A stretch of DNA of 64,000 nucleotides from Lacticaseibacillus absianus (GCF_013407595.1 NZ_JABEKX010000001.1:886522-950521), one strand, 5' to 3'. Positions 8,147 through 19,411 are shown, counted from the first letter of the stretch. Notes: a model not told the origin generated them from the letters alone. Translations and numbers: made by a program.

Positions 8147-9847
8147 ATGCTAAAATATTTGACTGAGCAAAAGGGCCGCTTTGCCTTGACGCTGGCGGTC
8201 AGCGTGCTGTCCGTCTGCGGGTACGTCGGCTGGAGCTTCTTGCTGCAGGTGATCGTCGACATCGCGACCGGCAAGCGCAGTGGCTCGCTGGTCGCGCTGG
8301 CCGGCGGGCTGGTGCTGTACATGGTCGTGATGGACAGTGTGGGTGCGCTGGACCGCTACCTGCGGCCCAGGCTGAAGTGGCAGGCGGCCGGGCGTGCGCG
8401 GCGCGCCCTGATGGCCCACGCGTTGGCGATGGCCCCGTCGGCGTTTGCCGAAGTCGGGGTCGGCGCCATGGTCGGCAAGCTGACCAAGCAGCTGGATAAC
8501 GTGACGACCAGCTTCTTTACCGAATGGCTGTGGATCTTCTACGTCGGGACACAGCTACTGGTGGCGACGCTCGCGACAGTCAGCATCAGCCCGCTGGTGA
8601 CGGGGCTGATCATCTTGATGAGCATCCCGTCGCTGGTCATCCCGTTTTTGATCAAGGGGATGCTGAACTGGGCGTCTGATGCGCAGGTCGCGGCGATCGA
8701 CGCATACACCGCCAAGGCGACGGACCTGCTGAGCGGATTTGACACGCTGAAGTTCGCGCTGGCTGGCCAGCGCGCTGCCCAGCAGCACGCCCGCGTCGAT
8801 GCGGCCTTAGTCGGGGCGCAGACACGCAACACCCGGCTGGAGGCGATCAGCTTCGGTGTGTCAACGATGCTCAACGACCTGACCTACATGGCGGCGTGGT
8901 TCATCGGCGCCGTGATGGTGCAGCGCGGGCAGATGGATATGGGCCAGATGGTCGTCTTCAGCACGCTGACCGGCTACCTGACCTTCCCGATGATGTCGCT
9001 GACGCAGGATATCCCGAGGCTGATCAGCGGGGCGCGCGCGGCGCGAAGCTTGGCCGCCTTCATTGACGCCCCGTTGCCACCGGTCGCCGGTACTGCCCAG
9101 CCGCAAGCGGCCGCCGTCTTGGCCACGTTGCACCACGCAAGCGTGACCGTTGACGGCCAAGCGGTCCTGACCGACCTGAACCTGACCTGGGCGCCGCACG
9201 ATAAGGTGCTGGTCGTCGGCGCCAGTGGGAGCGGCAAGACCACCCTGATCCGCCTGCTGCTCGGGGAGCTCGCACCAACAAGCGGCGATGCCTACCTGCT
9301 GGGCGCCCCGGCGACCGCGCTGGCCCGCGCGACTGTCTACCAGCAGGTCGGGTTCCTGGCGCAGGCCGGCCACATCTTCACCGGTACCGTGCGCGAGAAC
9401 CTGACGCTGTTCGCACCGGTAGACACAGATGAACCGCTGCGGGCGGTGATGCGCCGCGCAGGGTTAGACGCATGGCTGGCGGCCCACAGCCTCGACACGC
9501 CGGTCAGTGATACCAGCCCGGTGCTGTCGGGTGGGGAGAAGCAGCGCCTAGCGCTGGCGCGGCTGTTTCTGCGCGGCTACGCGCACTATGTCTTCGACGA
9601 GTTGACCACTGGGTTGGATCCACGCATCGCCGCCGCCTTGCAGCGCGACTTGTTTGCCATGCCGCAGGGGTTCGTGATGATCACCCACACCTATAACGCC
9701 GCAGCGTTCGCGCAGGCCGATCAGATCTGGGTGATGGCCGGTGGGCGGATCGCGGCGCAGGGGCAGGCGACGTCACCGGCGGTCCAGGCTGCCTTAGCGC
9801 GGCTGGAGCTGACTGCAGCAGTAGCACAGCCAGAACCGGCAGATTAG
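8147..9847 (+). CDS. ABC exporter half-transporter (TMD-NBD fusion)
   Basis: 566-residue membrane protein with an N-terminal six-helix ABC transmembrane domain (about 1-310) and a C-terminal ATPase domain. Walker A GASGSGKTTLIRLLLGE is near residue 360, the signature is LSGGEKQRLALARLF, and the D-loop region is YVFDELTTGLD with an Asp-Glu catalytic pair and a switch His in ITHTYN. The domain order and CydC/CydD-like features fit an exporter that works as a homodimer; the substrate is unknown. ATG 8147 is chosen over an upstream in-frame ATG because GGGGAGA precedes it and the first helix begins there. An RNA element with a terminator precedes it, so attenuation control is possible. Confidence 0.85.
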   Translation: MLKYLTEQKGRFALTLAVSVLSVCGYVGWSFLLQVIVDIATGKRSGSLVALAGGLVLYMVVMDSVGALDRYLRPRLKWQAAGRARRALMAHALAMAPSAFAEVGVGAMVGKLTKQLDNVTTSFFTEWLWIFYVGTQLLVATLATVSISPLVTGLIILMSIPSLVIPFLIKGMLNWASDAQVAAIDAYTAKATDLLSGFDTLKFALAGQRAAQQHARVDAALVGAQTRNTRLEAISFGVSTMLNDLTYMAAWFIGAVMVQRGQMDMGQMVVFSTLTGYLTFPMMSLTQDIPRLISGARAARSLAAFIDAPLPPVAGTAQPQAAAVLATLHHASVTVDGQAVLTDLNLTWAPHDKVLVVGASGSGKTTLIRLLLGELAPTSGDAYLLGAPATALARATVYQQVGFLAQAGHIFTGTVRENLTLFAPVDTDEPLRAVMRRAGLDAWLAAHSLDTPVSDTSPVLSGGEKQRLALARLFLRGYAHYVFDELTTGLDPRIAAALQRDLFAMPQGFVMITHTYNAAAFAQADQIWVMAGGRIAAQGQATSPAVQAALARLELTAAVAQPEPAD

Positions 9848-9867
9848 AGCAGTTCTTGTTGCCTTAA

Positions 9868-9893
9868 GAATCGCGCGGAAGCGCGATTTTTTT
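9868..9893 (+). terminator. Terminator of the ABC exporter gene
   Basis: Perfect stem ATCGCGC / GCGCGAT with GGAA tetraloop followed by seven T, 20 bp after the stop. Confidence 0.88.
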
Positions 9894-9966
9894 GTGGTAA
9901 AACACCCACAGCACGTCAAGAAAACGCTACAATAAACAGGATAGATTGAGACAAGGAGGGACCAAG

Positions 9967-10452
9967 ATGACCACGCTGACTGAGATCCACCGCGCGGGCA
10001 CATTCATCATCATGGCGGTGAGCGGCCGGCCGGCGCTCGTGCGCCATCTGGCCGAAATGGGCCTGCTGGCGGGCAAGCGGCTGACGGTGATCCAGCCGGC
10101 CAGCGGCAGTACGGGGCTCTTGGTGTACTTCCAAGGCCAGCGGCTGGCCATCTCCGACGAGATTGCCGGTCAGATCCAGGTCCAGCCGCTGAGCGCCTTC
10201 GCCGAGGCGGACCTGTTGCCGCTGGCGACGCTGGCCCCCGGGGCGCAGGCAATCGTTGGCAAGATTCAAGGTGACGGCCAGTTGCGCCAGCGCCTGCTGG
10301 ACATGGGGCTGACCCGCGGGACCATGGTCCAGTTGGTCAAGGTTGCACCGCTGGGTGATCCGCTGGAAGTCGCGGTGCGCGGCTACAAGCTGAGCCTGCG
10401 CAAGGCCGACGCTGAGGCGGTGCAGGTGGAAAGGGTGGGGGCGCATGAGTGA
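9967..10452 (+). CDS. feoA: FeoA-like protein with two tandem FeoA domains
   Basis: 161-residue cytoplasmic protein made of two SH3-like FeoA domains (about 5-80 and 84-158). Both carry the typical LxxMGL element: HLAEMGLLAGKRLTVI in the first and RLLDMGLTRGTMVQLV in the second. FeoA proteins are about 75-85 residues when single, so this is a fused pair, as known in some lactobacilli. It is thought to assist FeoB in ferrous iron uptake. Start ATG 9967 behind AAGGAGGG. It overlaps feoB by 8 bases, a sign of translational coupling. Confidence 0.87.
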   Translation: MTTLTEIHRAGTFIIMAVSGRPALVRHLAEMGLLAGKRLTVIQPASGSTGLLVYFQGQRLAISDEIAGQIQVQPLSAFAEADLLPLATLAPGAQAIVGKIQGDGQLRQRLLDMGLTRGTMVQLVKVAPLGDPLEVAVRGYKLSLRKADAEAVQVERVGAHE

Positions 10453-12538
10453 CTTGACGATGGCGCTGGTCGGCAACCCAAACAGCGGCAAGACCACGCT
10501 GTTCAACGCCCTGACCGGTGCGCGGCTGGCCGTGGGCAACTGGCCCGGCGTGACCGTGGAGCGCAAGGCCGGCCGGCTGCGCAGTGCCAAAGACGTGATC
10601 CTGCAGGACCTGCCCGGCACCTATTCGCTTTCGCCGTACTCCAGCGAGGAGCTGGTCACGCGGGATTTTCTCCTGCAAGGCCACCCGACGAAGGTGATCA
10701 ACGTGGTCGACGCGACCAACCTGGAGCGTAACCTGTACCTGACCCTTCAGGTGATGGAGGCGGGGCTGCCGCTGGTGCTCGCGTTGAACATGATGGATGT
10801 GCTCGCCAAGCAGGACCGCCGCGAGATCAACCTCAAGAAGCTGAGCTACGCCTTGCAGGTGCCAGTGATCGGCATCAGCGCGTTGCGCAAAACGAACCTC
10901 GAGGCCCTCATCGCGACGGCCCAGCAGCCAGGCGCCGGACAGTACCCGTACCCGGAGTACGACCCGCGCGTTGAGTCGGCGATCAGCATGATCGCACTGC
11001 AGCTGACCGCACTGCCCGAGGCGGACCGGCGCTGGACGGCGATCCACTTGTTCGAGCGCGACACCCAGGTGCAGGCGCAAGTCCGCTTGACCGACGCCCA
11101 GCGGCTGGACATCGAGCAGACCATCGCGACCGCGGAGCAACTCTTCGGGGATGCGGCCGACGCGATCCTTGTCAACGCGCGCTACGACTTCATCGCCCGC
11201 GTGATCGCGATGAGCGTGATCGATCAAGGCGACTTCGTGGAGTCCGTCTCCGATAAGATCGACCGGGTCGTCACCAACCGCTGGCTGGCGCTGCCGCTTT
11301 TTGCCGCGGTGATGTGGGCGGTGTACTACCTGTCGATCCAGACGGTCGGCACCATGGGCTCTGACTGGCTCAACGACACCGTCTTCGGGAACTGGTTGCC
11401 CGGGGTGGCGACCCACTGGCTCCGCGCCTGGGCGGTCGCGCCGTGGTTGCAAGGCCTGATCGTTGACGGCCTGATCGGCGGGATCGGCGCGATCCTCGGC
11501 TTCTTGCCCCAGATCATGATGCTGTTCCTGTGCCTCGGGGTGCTGGAGGACTGCGGCTACATGGCGCGCATCGCCTTTGTGATGGATCGGCTGTTCCACC
11601 GCTTCAACCTCTCCGGCAAGGCCTTCATTCCGATGCTGATCGCGACTGGCTGCGGCGTGCCCGGCATCATGGCGACGCGCACCATCGAGTCCGAGCGCGA
11701 CCGGCGCATGAGCATCATGTTGACCACCTTCATGCCGTGCTCGGCCAAGCTGACCGTGATCGCCCTGGTCGCCGGCACCTTCTTCCCGCAACAGTCATGG
11801 GTCGCGCCCAGCGCTTACTTCATCAGCATCCTCGCCGTTGTGTGCTCGGGCATCTACCTCAAAAAAACGCGGCTCTTCGCCGGCCCGCCGGCGCCGTTCG
11901 TGATGGAGCTCCCGGCTTATCACCTGCCGAAGCTCAGCAACCTCGGGCGCAGCGTCTGGCAGCGTGCCGCGGCCTTCGTGCATAAGGCCGGCACCATCAT
12001 CTTCCTGTCCTGCGTCGCGCTCTGGTTCCTCGCCAACTTCAACTGGCGCCTGCAGCTCGTGCCGCAGAACCAGAGCCTGCTGCGCGGGTTGGGGGAGCTG
12101 CTCGCCCCAGTGTTCGCGCCGCTGGGCTTCGGGGACTGGCGCGCCGCCGTCGCCACCGTGGCCGGGCTGATCGCCAAGGAAAACTGCGTCGGCACGCTGC
12201 ACATCGCCTTTGGGCCCGGGAACTTCGGCGACCAGCTGCGCGGGGCTTACGCGCCGATGGCCGGTTACGCCTTTCTTGTGTTCAACTTGCTGTGTGCGCC
12301 GTGCTTCGCGGCCATCGGCACCATGTACAAGGAGTTCGGGGACGGCAAGTGGACCTGGTACGCCGTTGGCTACCAGACCGCTGTCGCCTACCTGCTCAGT
12401 GTGCTCGTCTATCAGCTGTCGCGGCTGGCACTCGGGACTTTGACCCTCGCCGGGGCAGGGTGGCTCGTCGCGGCGACCGCATTGATCGGTTACGGTCTGT
12501 TCGTCAAACGTGAACGCCCGGCGCTAGCCGTGGCGTGA
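10445..12538 (+). CDS. feoB: FeoB ferrous iron transporter
   Basis: 697-residue inner-membrane Fe2+ transporter. The N-terminal G domain shows G1 GNPNSGKTTLFNALTG (residues 10-25), G3 DLPGTYSL and G4 NMMD. A helical spacer follows, then membrane segments from about residue 280, with two Gate domains; the conserved Cys stretch ATGCGVPGIMATRT is in the first gate. Length is typical of Gram-positive FeoB. It is the second gene of a feoA-feoB-Cys-rich protein operon, overlapping feoA by 8 bases, with the third gene 11 bases downstream. Confidence 0.95.
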   Translation: MSDLTMALVGNPNSGKTTLFNALTGARLAVGNWPGVTVERKAGRLRSAKDVILQDLPGTYSLSPYSSEELVTRDFLLQGHPTKVINVVDATNLERNLYLTLQVMEAGLPLVLALNMMDVLAKQDRREINLKKLSYALQVPVIGISALRKTNLEALIATAQQPGAGQYPYPEYDPRVESAISMIALQLTALPEADRRWTAIHLFERDTQVQAQVRLTDAQRLDIEQTIATAEQLFGDAADAILVNARYDFIARVIAMSVIDQGDFVESVSDKIDRVVTNRWLALPLFAAVMWAVYYLSIQTVGTMGSDWLNDTVFGNWLPGVATHWLRAWAVAPWLQGLIVDGLIGGIGAILGFLPQIMMLFLCLGVLEDCGYMARIAFVMDRLFHRFNLSGKAFIPMLIATGCGVPGIMATRTIESERDRRMSIMLTTFMPCSAKLTVIALVAGTFFPQQSWVAPSAYFISILAVVCSGIYLKKTRLFAGPPAPFVMELPAYHLPKLSNLGRSVWQRAAAFVHKAGTIIFLSCVALWFLANFNWRLQLVPQNQSLLRGLGELLAPVFAPLGFGDWRAAVATVAGLIAKENCVGTLHIAFGPGNFGDQLRGAYAPMAGYAFLVFNLLCAPCFAAIGTMYKEFGDGKWTWYAVGYQTAVAYLLSVLVYQLSRLALGTLTLAGAGWLVAATALIGYGLFVKRERPALAVA

Positions 12539-12549
12539 AGGAGGACATT

Positions 12550-12723
12550 ATGGCAACTTGGATCATCAGTGGCATCATCGTCGTGGCTGTCGCCGTGGTG
12601 GTGTACAATCAGTTCTTCAACCGCGCCAAAAAAGGGGCCGGCTGCAGCAAGTGCTCAGACGTCGGCTGCCCGCTGTTCGATCAGGCCCAGCGCCTGCAGC
12701 AGAACAACAAGAAACACGCCTAA
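12550..12723 (+). CDS. FeoB-associated Cys-rich membrane protein
   Basis: 57-residue protein: one N-terminal membrane helix (residues 3-22), then a Cys-rich tail CSKCSDVGCPLF. It matches the small FeoB-associated Cys-rich family found directly after feoB in Firmicutes, thought to play the part of FeoC in the transport complex. ATG 12550 is chosen since GAAGGAGG precedes it at 12536. Operon position supports the call. Confidence 0.82.
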   Translation: MATWIISGIIVVAVAVVVYNQFFNRAKKGAGCSKCSDVGCPLFDQAQRLQQNNKKHA

Positions 12724-12744
12724 TCCATAGACATAGGGGACACC

Positions 12745-13668
12745 ATGGAATCCTTAATGAATTACTACCGCTTCAGTCGCAGTGAGTGGTCGACCTTTCA
12801 CGCCCACAACTTCGCGTCCGTCACCGATTCGGAGCTCGAGAGCCTGCGGTCTTTGAACGACGCGATCAGCATGGACGACGTCAAGGCGATCTACTCGCCG
12901 CTGCGCCACCTGCTGCACCTGCGCTACCGCGACTACCAGCGCGCCGAGTTCGACCTCAGCGAGTTCCTCGACGTGCCGCACCATACACATCCCTTCATCA
13001 TCGGCATCTGCGGCTCCGTTGCCGTGGGCAAAAGCACCACCGCCCGCTTGTTACAGTTGCTGCTCGCCCGGGCCTACCCCGATAAGCGCATCCAGCTCAT
13101 CACCACCGACGGCTTCCTGTACCCCAACGCCGAGCTGGAGCGCCGTGGCATCCTCGACCGCAAAGGGTTCCCCGAGAGCTACGACATGGACCTCCTGATC
13201 CATTTTCTCAACAATGTCAAAAACAACAGCGGCATCGTCCGGGCACCCAAGTACAGCCACCAGATCTACGACATCGTGCCCGGTGAGGAGGAAGTGATCG
13301 ACCACCCCGATATCCTCATCGTCGAAGGCATCAACGTGCTTCAGCTGCCCAGCCAGGAACCGATCTACGTCTCGGATTACTTCGACTTCTCGCTGTACGT
13401 CGACGCCGACCCGGCCCTCATTGAGCAGTGGTACCTCGAGCGCTTCGGCATGCTGCTCGACACCGCCTTCACCGACCCGACCAACTACTATTACCAGTAC
13501 GCGATCGGCGACCGCCAAGACGCCTTCAACATGGCGCGCCAAGTCTGGCGCGACGTCAACCTCAAGAACCTCAACGAGTACATCCTGCCGACCAAGAACC
13601 GCGCCGACATCATCCTGCACAAGACCGACAAGCACGTGATCGATAGCGTGGCGTTAAGGAAGTTCTGA
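12745..13668 (+). CDS. coaA: Pantothenate kinase, type I
   Basis: 307-residue cytoplasmic kinase that phosphorylates pantothenate, the first step of CoA synthesis. The P-loop GSVAVGKSTTAR lies near residues 90-101, followed by ITTDGFLYPNAELERRG and a later YVDADP segment, all CoaA hallmarks. Length is normal for the family (about 305-315). ATG 12745 follows AGGGGA; ATG 12757 is an alternative. It lies 21 bases after the feo operon and may be read from it. Confidence 0.95.
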   Translation: MESLMNYYRFSRSEWSTFHAHNFASVTDSELESLRSLNDAISMDDVKAIYSPLRHLLHLRYRDYQRAEFDLSEFLDVPHHTHPFIIGICGSVAVGKSTTARLLQLLLARAYPDKRIQLITTDGFLYPNAELERRGILDRKGFPESYDMDLLIHFLNNVKNNSGIVRAPKYSHQIYDIVPGEEEVIDHPDILIVEGINVLQLPSQEPIYVSDYFDFSLYVDADPALIEQWYLERFGMLLDTAFTDPTNYYYQYAIGDRQDAFNMARQVWRDVNLKNLNEYILPTKNRADIILHKTDKHVIDSVALRKF

Positions 13669-13715
13669 GGAGACCAGAGCGCAGGACTCGCGGGCTTAGC
13701 GGGACGGATAGCCTA

Positions 13716-13758
13716 GCCACCACCGTTGAGCCCCGATCCTGGGCTCGACGGTGGTGGC
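13716..13758. terminator. Long GC-rich hairpin between coaA and a minus-strand small gene
   Basis: An 18-bp stem (13716-13733 with 13741-13758, one G-T pair) and a 7-base loop, without a T-tract. It sits between convergent coaA and the small gene at 13931-14086. The remaining bases of 13669-13930 show a GC-rich minus frame with no convincing start and nothing else recognisable. Confidence 0.5.
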
Positions 13759-13930
13759 GTAGCTATACGCGCCCGCGTTGCGAGTCCGGAGCTCGACGCC
13801 GCGCGAGTGCATAATCCATGTTGAGCTAGACGGATCGTCAGCGGAGAACGCATCATGCTGGCGCTCGTTATAAACCACTTCGAAAAAGCCATCCGCGCCC
13901 GCGCCGGATGGCTTGCCTGCACCTATGGGG

Positions 13931-14086
13931 TTAGCACCCCATCGTGAAGAACACGATCACTGGCGCCACCAGCCCCGCGGCGGCCAACCCCAGTCCGATC
14001 TGCGTCAATCGCCGGTCTTTCCGATGCACGCCGACCCCGGCGAGGAGCAGCGCGCCACCTGTGCATGTGGCAAAAAATGTTGTCAT
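13931..14086 (-). CDS. Small membrane protein, 51 residues
   Basis: A short minus-strand frame starts at ATG 14086 directly behind a perfect AGGAGG (spacing 8). The product starts MTTFFATCTGGALLLAGVGV, has two hydrophobic stretches (about 5-19 and 30-48) split by a basic loop HRKDRR, and ends FFTMGC. The ribosome site and amphipathic layout support a real gene. No function is recognised. Confidence 0.6.
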   Translation of the reverse strand: MTTFFATCTGGALLLAGVGVHRKDRRLTQIGLGLAAAGLVAPVIVFFTMGC

Positions 14087-14200
14087 TTAGTCGTCCTCCT
14101 TAGCCCTAATCACAGTATAATAGAAAAGTTGTGAGGCGGGGCGGCCTGCTGAGCGCTTTAGGGAATCTTAGGCGCGCCGATGAGCCTTTTCACAGACGCA

Positions 14201-14229
14201 TTGACCATTGGGGCAGTTTTCAGTATCAT
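14201..14229 (+). promoter_or_regulatory. guaA promoter
   Basis: TTGACC (14201-14206) and TATCAT (14224-14229) with exactly 17 bp between them, 33 bp before the guaA start codon. No purine riboswitch fits in the short leader. Confidence 0.65.
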
Positions 14230-14261
14230 AGGACTATTAAAAATAAGGAGCGTGGCAAAAC

Positions 14262-15812
<1,551 letters not shown>

Positions 15813-15898
15813 AAGGTACATGTGAATTGAACCCGGAATGTTGATTTAACGGCATTTTCGGAAGATACAAAGGATACGATTGGCGGGGAAATTGTTAC

Positions 15899-15960
15899 GT
15901 TCCCCGCCAAAATCCCCGCCAAGTTTGGGCCGATGAGGGCTGAGCTGGCGGGGATTTTTA
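15899..15960 (+). other. Arm-type repeats and terminator-like stem in the left end
   Basis: Two CCCCGCCAA repeats (around 15902 and 15914) resemble integrase arm-binding sites; similar pairs occur near 44185-44206 and 44365-44384. The second repeat also pairs with TGGCGGGGATT at 15946-15956 to form an 11-bp stem followed by T5, which can terminate guaA. The rest of 15813-16148 shows no gene. Confidence 0.55.
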
Positions 15961-16148
15961 GTGACTTGTCATTAACGCCCGGGCCATCCGATGTCCTGCA
16001 ACAAGAGTTCGGAAGTTAAGTATTTTGTAAAAAGCATAAGGCGTGACAGACCCGAAAATTTGTTGAATGAAAGATTACGCAAAGACGAATATTCACTAAC
16101 CAAATCGAGTAAAATAAAACTAATAAGAACCCATTGGAGGATAAGCTG

Positions 16149-17105
16149 ATGCCAGCTAAAAGCAATGAACTGAAAATCGAGGATAAGCTCTGGGAAGCCT
16201 GTGATAAGTTACGGGGGTCGATGGATCAGTCTACTTACCGAAACGTTGTGTTAGGGCTGATTTTTCTGAAGTATGTGTCCGATACATTCGAAGAACGGCA
16301 CGCTGAACTTGAGGCTACTGAATATCCAGAGGATGCGGAAGATCGTGATTTTTACGATGCCGAAAATATCTTCTGGTTGCCTGAGAATGCACGTTGGTCT
16401 GTCATTGCTGCGGCTGCCAAAACGCCAGATGTCGGAACCATCATTGATGCTGCCATGACCTCGATTGAAAACGAGAATGACAGCATCAAAGGTGTGTTAC
16501 CTAAGAACTATGCTTCTGACGATCTATCTAAGGAACGACTCGGTGAAGTTATTGATCTGTTTACCGATGTGCGGGTAGGGGATGAAGAATCGCGAAAGAA
16601 TGACGTGCTAGGGCGCGTATACGAGTTCTTCTTGCGCAAGTTTGCAACCAATGGTGATGGTGAGTTCTATACACCGCGGTCTATTGTCCGAACGCTGGTA
16701 GACATGATTCAACCGTTCAGTGGCAAAATCTATGATCCATGCTGTGGTTCAGGCGGCATGTTTGTTCAGTCTAAAGAGTTTGTGAGTGAGCATCAGGGCA
16801 ATATCCTTGACCTTTCTGTTTATGGCCAAGAATGGAATCCAACGACTTGGCGCTTGGCAAAGATGAATTTGGCAATTCATGGTATCGATAATAATCTTGG
16901 TCCTCGTAATGCTAATACGTTGCTTGATGATCAACATCGTGGCGAACGGTTTGATTACGCGCTGGCAAACCCACCATTTAACGTTAAGGATTGGGGTGCG
17001 GATAAGGTTGCAGACGACGCACGTTGGAAGTGGGGAATGCCAGGAAACAGTAACGCAAACTATGCTTGGATTGAACATATTTTGAGTAAGCTTGCGCCAT
17101 TTTAG
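16149..17105 (+). pseudogene. hsdM: Truncated type I restriction methyltransferase subunit HsdM
   Basis: The frame encodes the first 318 residues of an HsdM-type N6-adenine methyltransferase: HsdM_N domain (about 1-150), then methyltransferase motif I DPCCGSGGMFVQ and catalytic motif IV NPPFN. It stops after ILSKLAPF, where intact proteins run on to about 500 residues. No HsdS or HsdR gene follows, so it cannot form a working type I system. ATG 16149 is chosen for its GGAGG at spacing 9. It is the first gene inside the left end of the element, with lower GC than guaA. The break is likely a deletion joining it to the zinc-ribbon gene region. Confidence 0.85.
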
Positions 17106-17218
17106 GAAACTTGGGGGTATAATACTATACAGACCGTAATTGTTACATAGTTTAATTTTTAGAAATTAAAAGTTTATCGATATTAAAGTTCGGTGTTCAG
17201 GAGGTATCAAGGATACGT

Positions 17219-17896
17219 ATGAAGACAAATTTCTGTCCTAAGTGCGGTACATCAGTCTCAAATAATGAAAAATTTTGTCCGCATTGCGGTTTTGATCTGT
17301 ATGGTCCGACAGATAAGAATAATAACCTGTTGAATTCATCTAGTGCAGCGAAAGCAACGCAAAGGATAGATCCTGCCTCTAGCAAATTTATTCAAGTAAA
17401 TAATGAGTCGAATTCAACTTCCGAAAATGCTGGACATTCCAAGAAATTTAGCATTTTCTTTATCATGTTGATGGGTTTAGGCATTTTTATTTTTACAACA
17501 AAGCCTTGGATGCCAAGGGGATTAGGGACTGCGGATCAGGTGATGCGATATAGCAATAAACATGATCAAAATATTTTACGTATGCGGGCATATGGTCAAT
17601 TGGATGAAGGTTTAGTTCAGGGAAATGTTGACCATACAATAAATGCCTATTCTGTCATGAAAAATTCCAAAACCGGCACCTTCGTATTCAAGTCACATAA
17701 TCGTTATGTCTATTTGATACGCATTTACAATAACCATACGGATAGTTATTGGGAAGAAATTATTGCTGTCAAGAAAGATGATAATGATAAAGTCTATCAT
17801 AAGCAGCTTTCTAAGGATGACATGAATGATATTGACTCAAACGCCTCAGTCGCAGAATCCTGGACTGATTATCAATATGAGGAATGGATCAACTAA
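17219..17896 (+). CDS. Zinc-ribbon single-pass membrane protein
   Basis: 225-residue protein. An N-terminal zinc ribbon uses Cys 6, 9, 20 and 23 (FCPKCG...FCPHCG). A polar linker leads to one membrane helix at about residues 77-93, leaving some 130 residues outside the cell. The layout is that of the TcaA/YvbJ-like Firmicutes proteins with a cytoplasmic ribbon and an external sensor-like domain; the external domain is not recognised. AT-rich composition and a GGAGG site mark it as acquired. It is a lone relative of the zinc-ribbon cluster at 32-39 kb in the same element. Confidence 0.75.
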   Translation: MKTNFCPKCGTSVSNNEKFCPHCGFDLYGPTDKNNNLLNSSSAAKATQRIDPASSKFIQVNNESNSTSENAGHSKKFSIFFIMLMGLGIFIFTTKPWMPRGLGTADQVMRYSNKHDQNILRMRAYGQLDEGLVQGNVDHTINAYSVMKNSKTGTFVFKSHNRYVYLIRIYNNHTDSYWEEIIAVKKDDNDKVYHKQLSKDDMNDIDSNASVAESWTDYQYEEWIN

Positions 17897-18012
17897 AGTA
17901 GGGTGAGGTGAATTTTCAGTATCATATATCAGTATTAAAAATAAAAGTATTGAATGAACGAGTGGTATGAAGTGCAAATAAATTTAGCTATCATCAATAA
18001 TGGCTATGTACA

Positions 18013-19295
18013 CCTGGATTATTCACCTCGGTATTTGGGACATGAAATCGCATCTGGCCGGTCTGAAAGCAACGTTTGGAGCGTTGCGAATACTGACTGA
18101 GCGGAGAAGTTGGTGATCGATGCACCACGAACAGACCGACCCAGTTTTCGGCTCGACGCACGACCTATTCAGTTATTCAGTTCAGGTCGCCAACTGATGG
18201 ACTTCGTCCATGAGCCGACTAAACCAGTTCTTGTAAACATAGTTAGAAGCAAGATGAATCACCACACGACGGGCGTGCCAAGTAATCCTACCGGCGATGT
18301 GAAAGAGACTGAACCGTAGCGAGGAGATGGTTGAACGACGGTCTTCCGAGACAAAGAGCTGTTTAAAGAGCTGAACCAGGTTATAGGCAATACCGGTGAT
18401 CAAGGCTCGTGCAGTGTTCCGTGCAAAAGTTGAGCTGTATGTTTTGTCAAAGCCAAACCCGCATTTCAGCTCCTTAATTTGTTTCTCAGCATTGCCCCGC
18501 TGTCTATAGGTCTTGAACAAAGTCTCTGGAGCCTCAGAGGCCAGGCTGGTCACTACGAATGCGTGGTTCCAGGGAACTAGCTCATCTGCCGTATGAGTAG
18601 AACATACGATAACACGGTGAGCTTTACCCCATGACGCGGCCTGATACTTGAATTCGTGGTAGACGCATTTGCTCTCTTCATATTTTTGAGGGCAATCCAC
18701 TAAGGCCGTTTCTGCCAGCTTCCCAAGCTTTGAATTTGCCTTGAGTCGAACCAAAAAGTCGACGCCATGTGTGTCGCACATCAAGTCATCTAGGTCGGCG
18801 TCTTCAAGGCGCTTGAAAAACCGTGAAAGTGAGGGCTGTGAGACTAGCCGAGAGCTACCCAAGGTGGCCGCCAGTACGGGATCACGTTGCCAGTCATTGG
18901 CACTACTGTCATGTAAATACCCGGCAACGTCGAGCAACAATTTTTCCAAGAAGATGTCGATCATCCAGGCCTTCCAGAATCGTCGTTGGTCTGGTAACTT
19001 GAGGCACTGATTGGCAAGTTGCCTAAAGTTGATACGATGAAGAAACTCTTGGAACAAAACGAGCCCGGCGTCATTTGAAAGTTGACCGCCGTCGGCGGTC
19101 ACAGTCACATTGGTATTGCATTGCAGGGATAAGCTGGTTAAAGTTGAGATGGTGTGAAGCCTCGTTTTCGTGATGGTTTTCGTCGACTCAACCTTAGCAT
19201 ATAGGCGCACCCAATGGGTGAAACACCAAAGCAGCGCAGTCCCGTGTGAATCGTGGAATTGCGCTGCTTTTTTGAAATTCTATGAATAATCCAGG
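18013..19295. mobile_element. IS1380-family element, internally deleted
   Basis: Terminal inverted repeats CCTGGATTATTCA (18013-18025) and its complement (19283-19295) are flanked on both sides by the 5-bp duplication GTACA. Length is 1,283 bp, shorter than complete IS1380 elements (about 1.7 kb), which agrees with a deletion inside the transposase. The region 17897-18012 before it holds no gene. Confidence 0.82.
18182..19210 (-). pseudogene. IS1380-family transposase with internal deletion
   Basis: 342 residues, where relatives have about 430. The N-terminus (TADGGQLSNDAGLVLFQEF) and C-terminus (QRGNAEKQIKELKCGFG...) are typical of IS1380. Between RLEDADLDDL and CDTHGVDFLVRLKANS roughly 90 residues that normally hold the first two catalytic Asp are missing, without a frameshift. 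The protein should be inactive, though the element could be moved in trans. Confidence 0.8.
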
Positions 19296-19411
19296 GTACA
19301 TCATCTAGAAATAGAGTAACTCATTTGCTATTTAATTAGTATGTGGTCAAACCGGGGTCAGATGATATCGGAACCACGCTGAAAAGATTTTCTATAAAGG
19401 ACGTCAATTGT

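Noticed and set aside
13696-13930. Minus-strand frame resembling a surface-protein tail (VVYNERQHDAFSADD)
   Set aside because: It runs into the small-protein gene in another frame, has no start codon with a ribosome site, and contains the long hairpin; could be a relic but not supportable.
15899-15925. CCCCGCCAA repeats as a short CRISPR or tandem repeat
   Set aside because: Only two units at each place, found at the element ends next to the att cores; integrase arm sites explain them better.
15813-16148. tRNA gene as the integration target
   Set aside because: No cloverleaf seen; the guaA 3' codons are the duplicated core.
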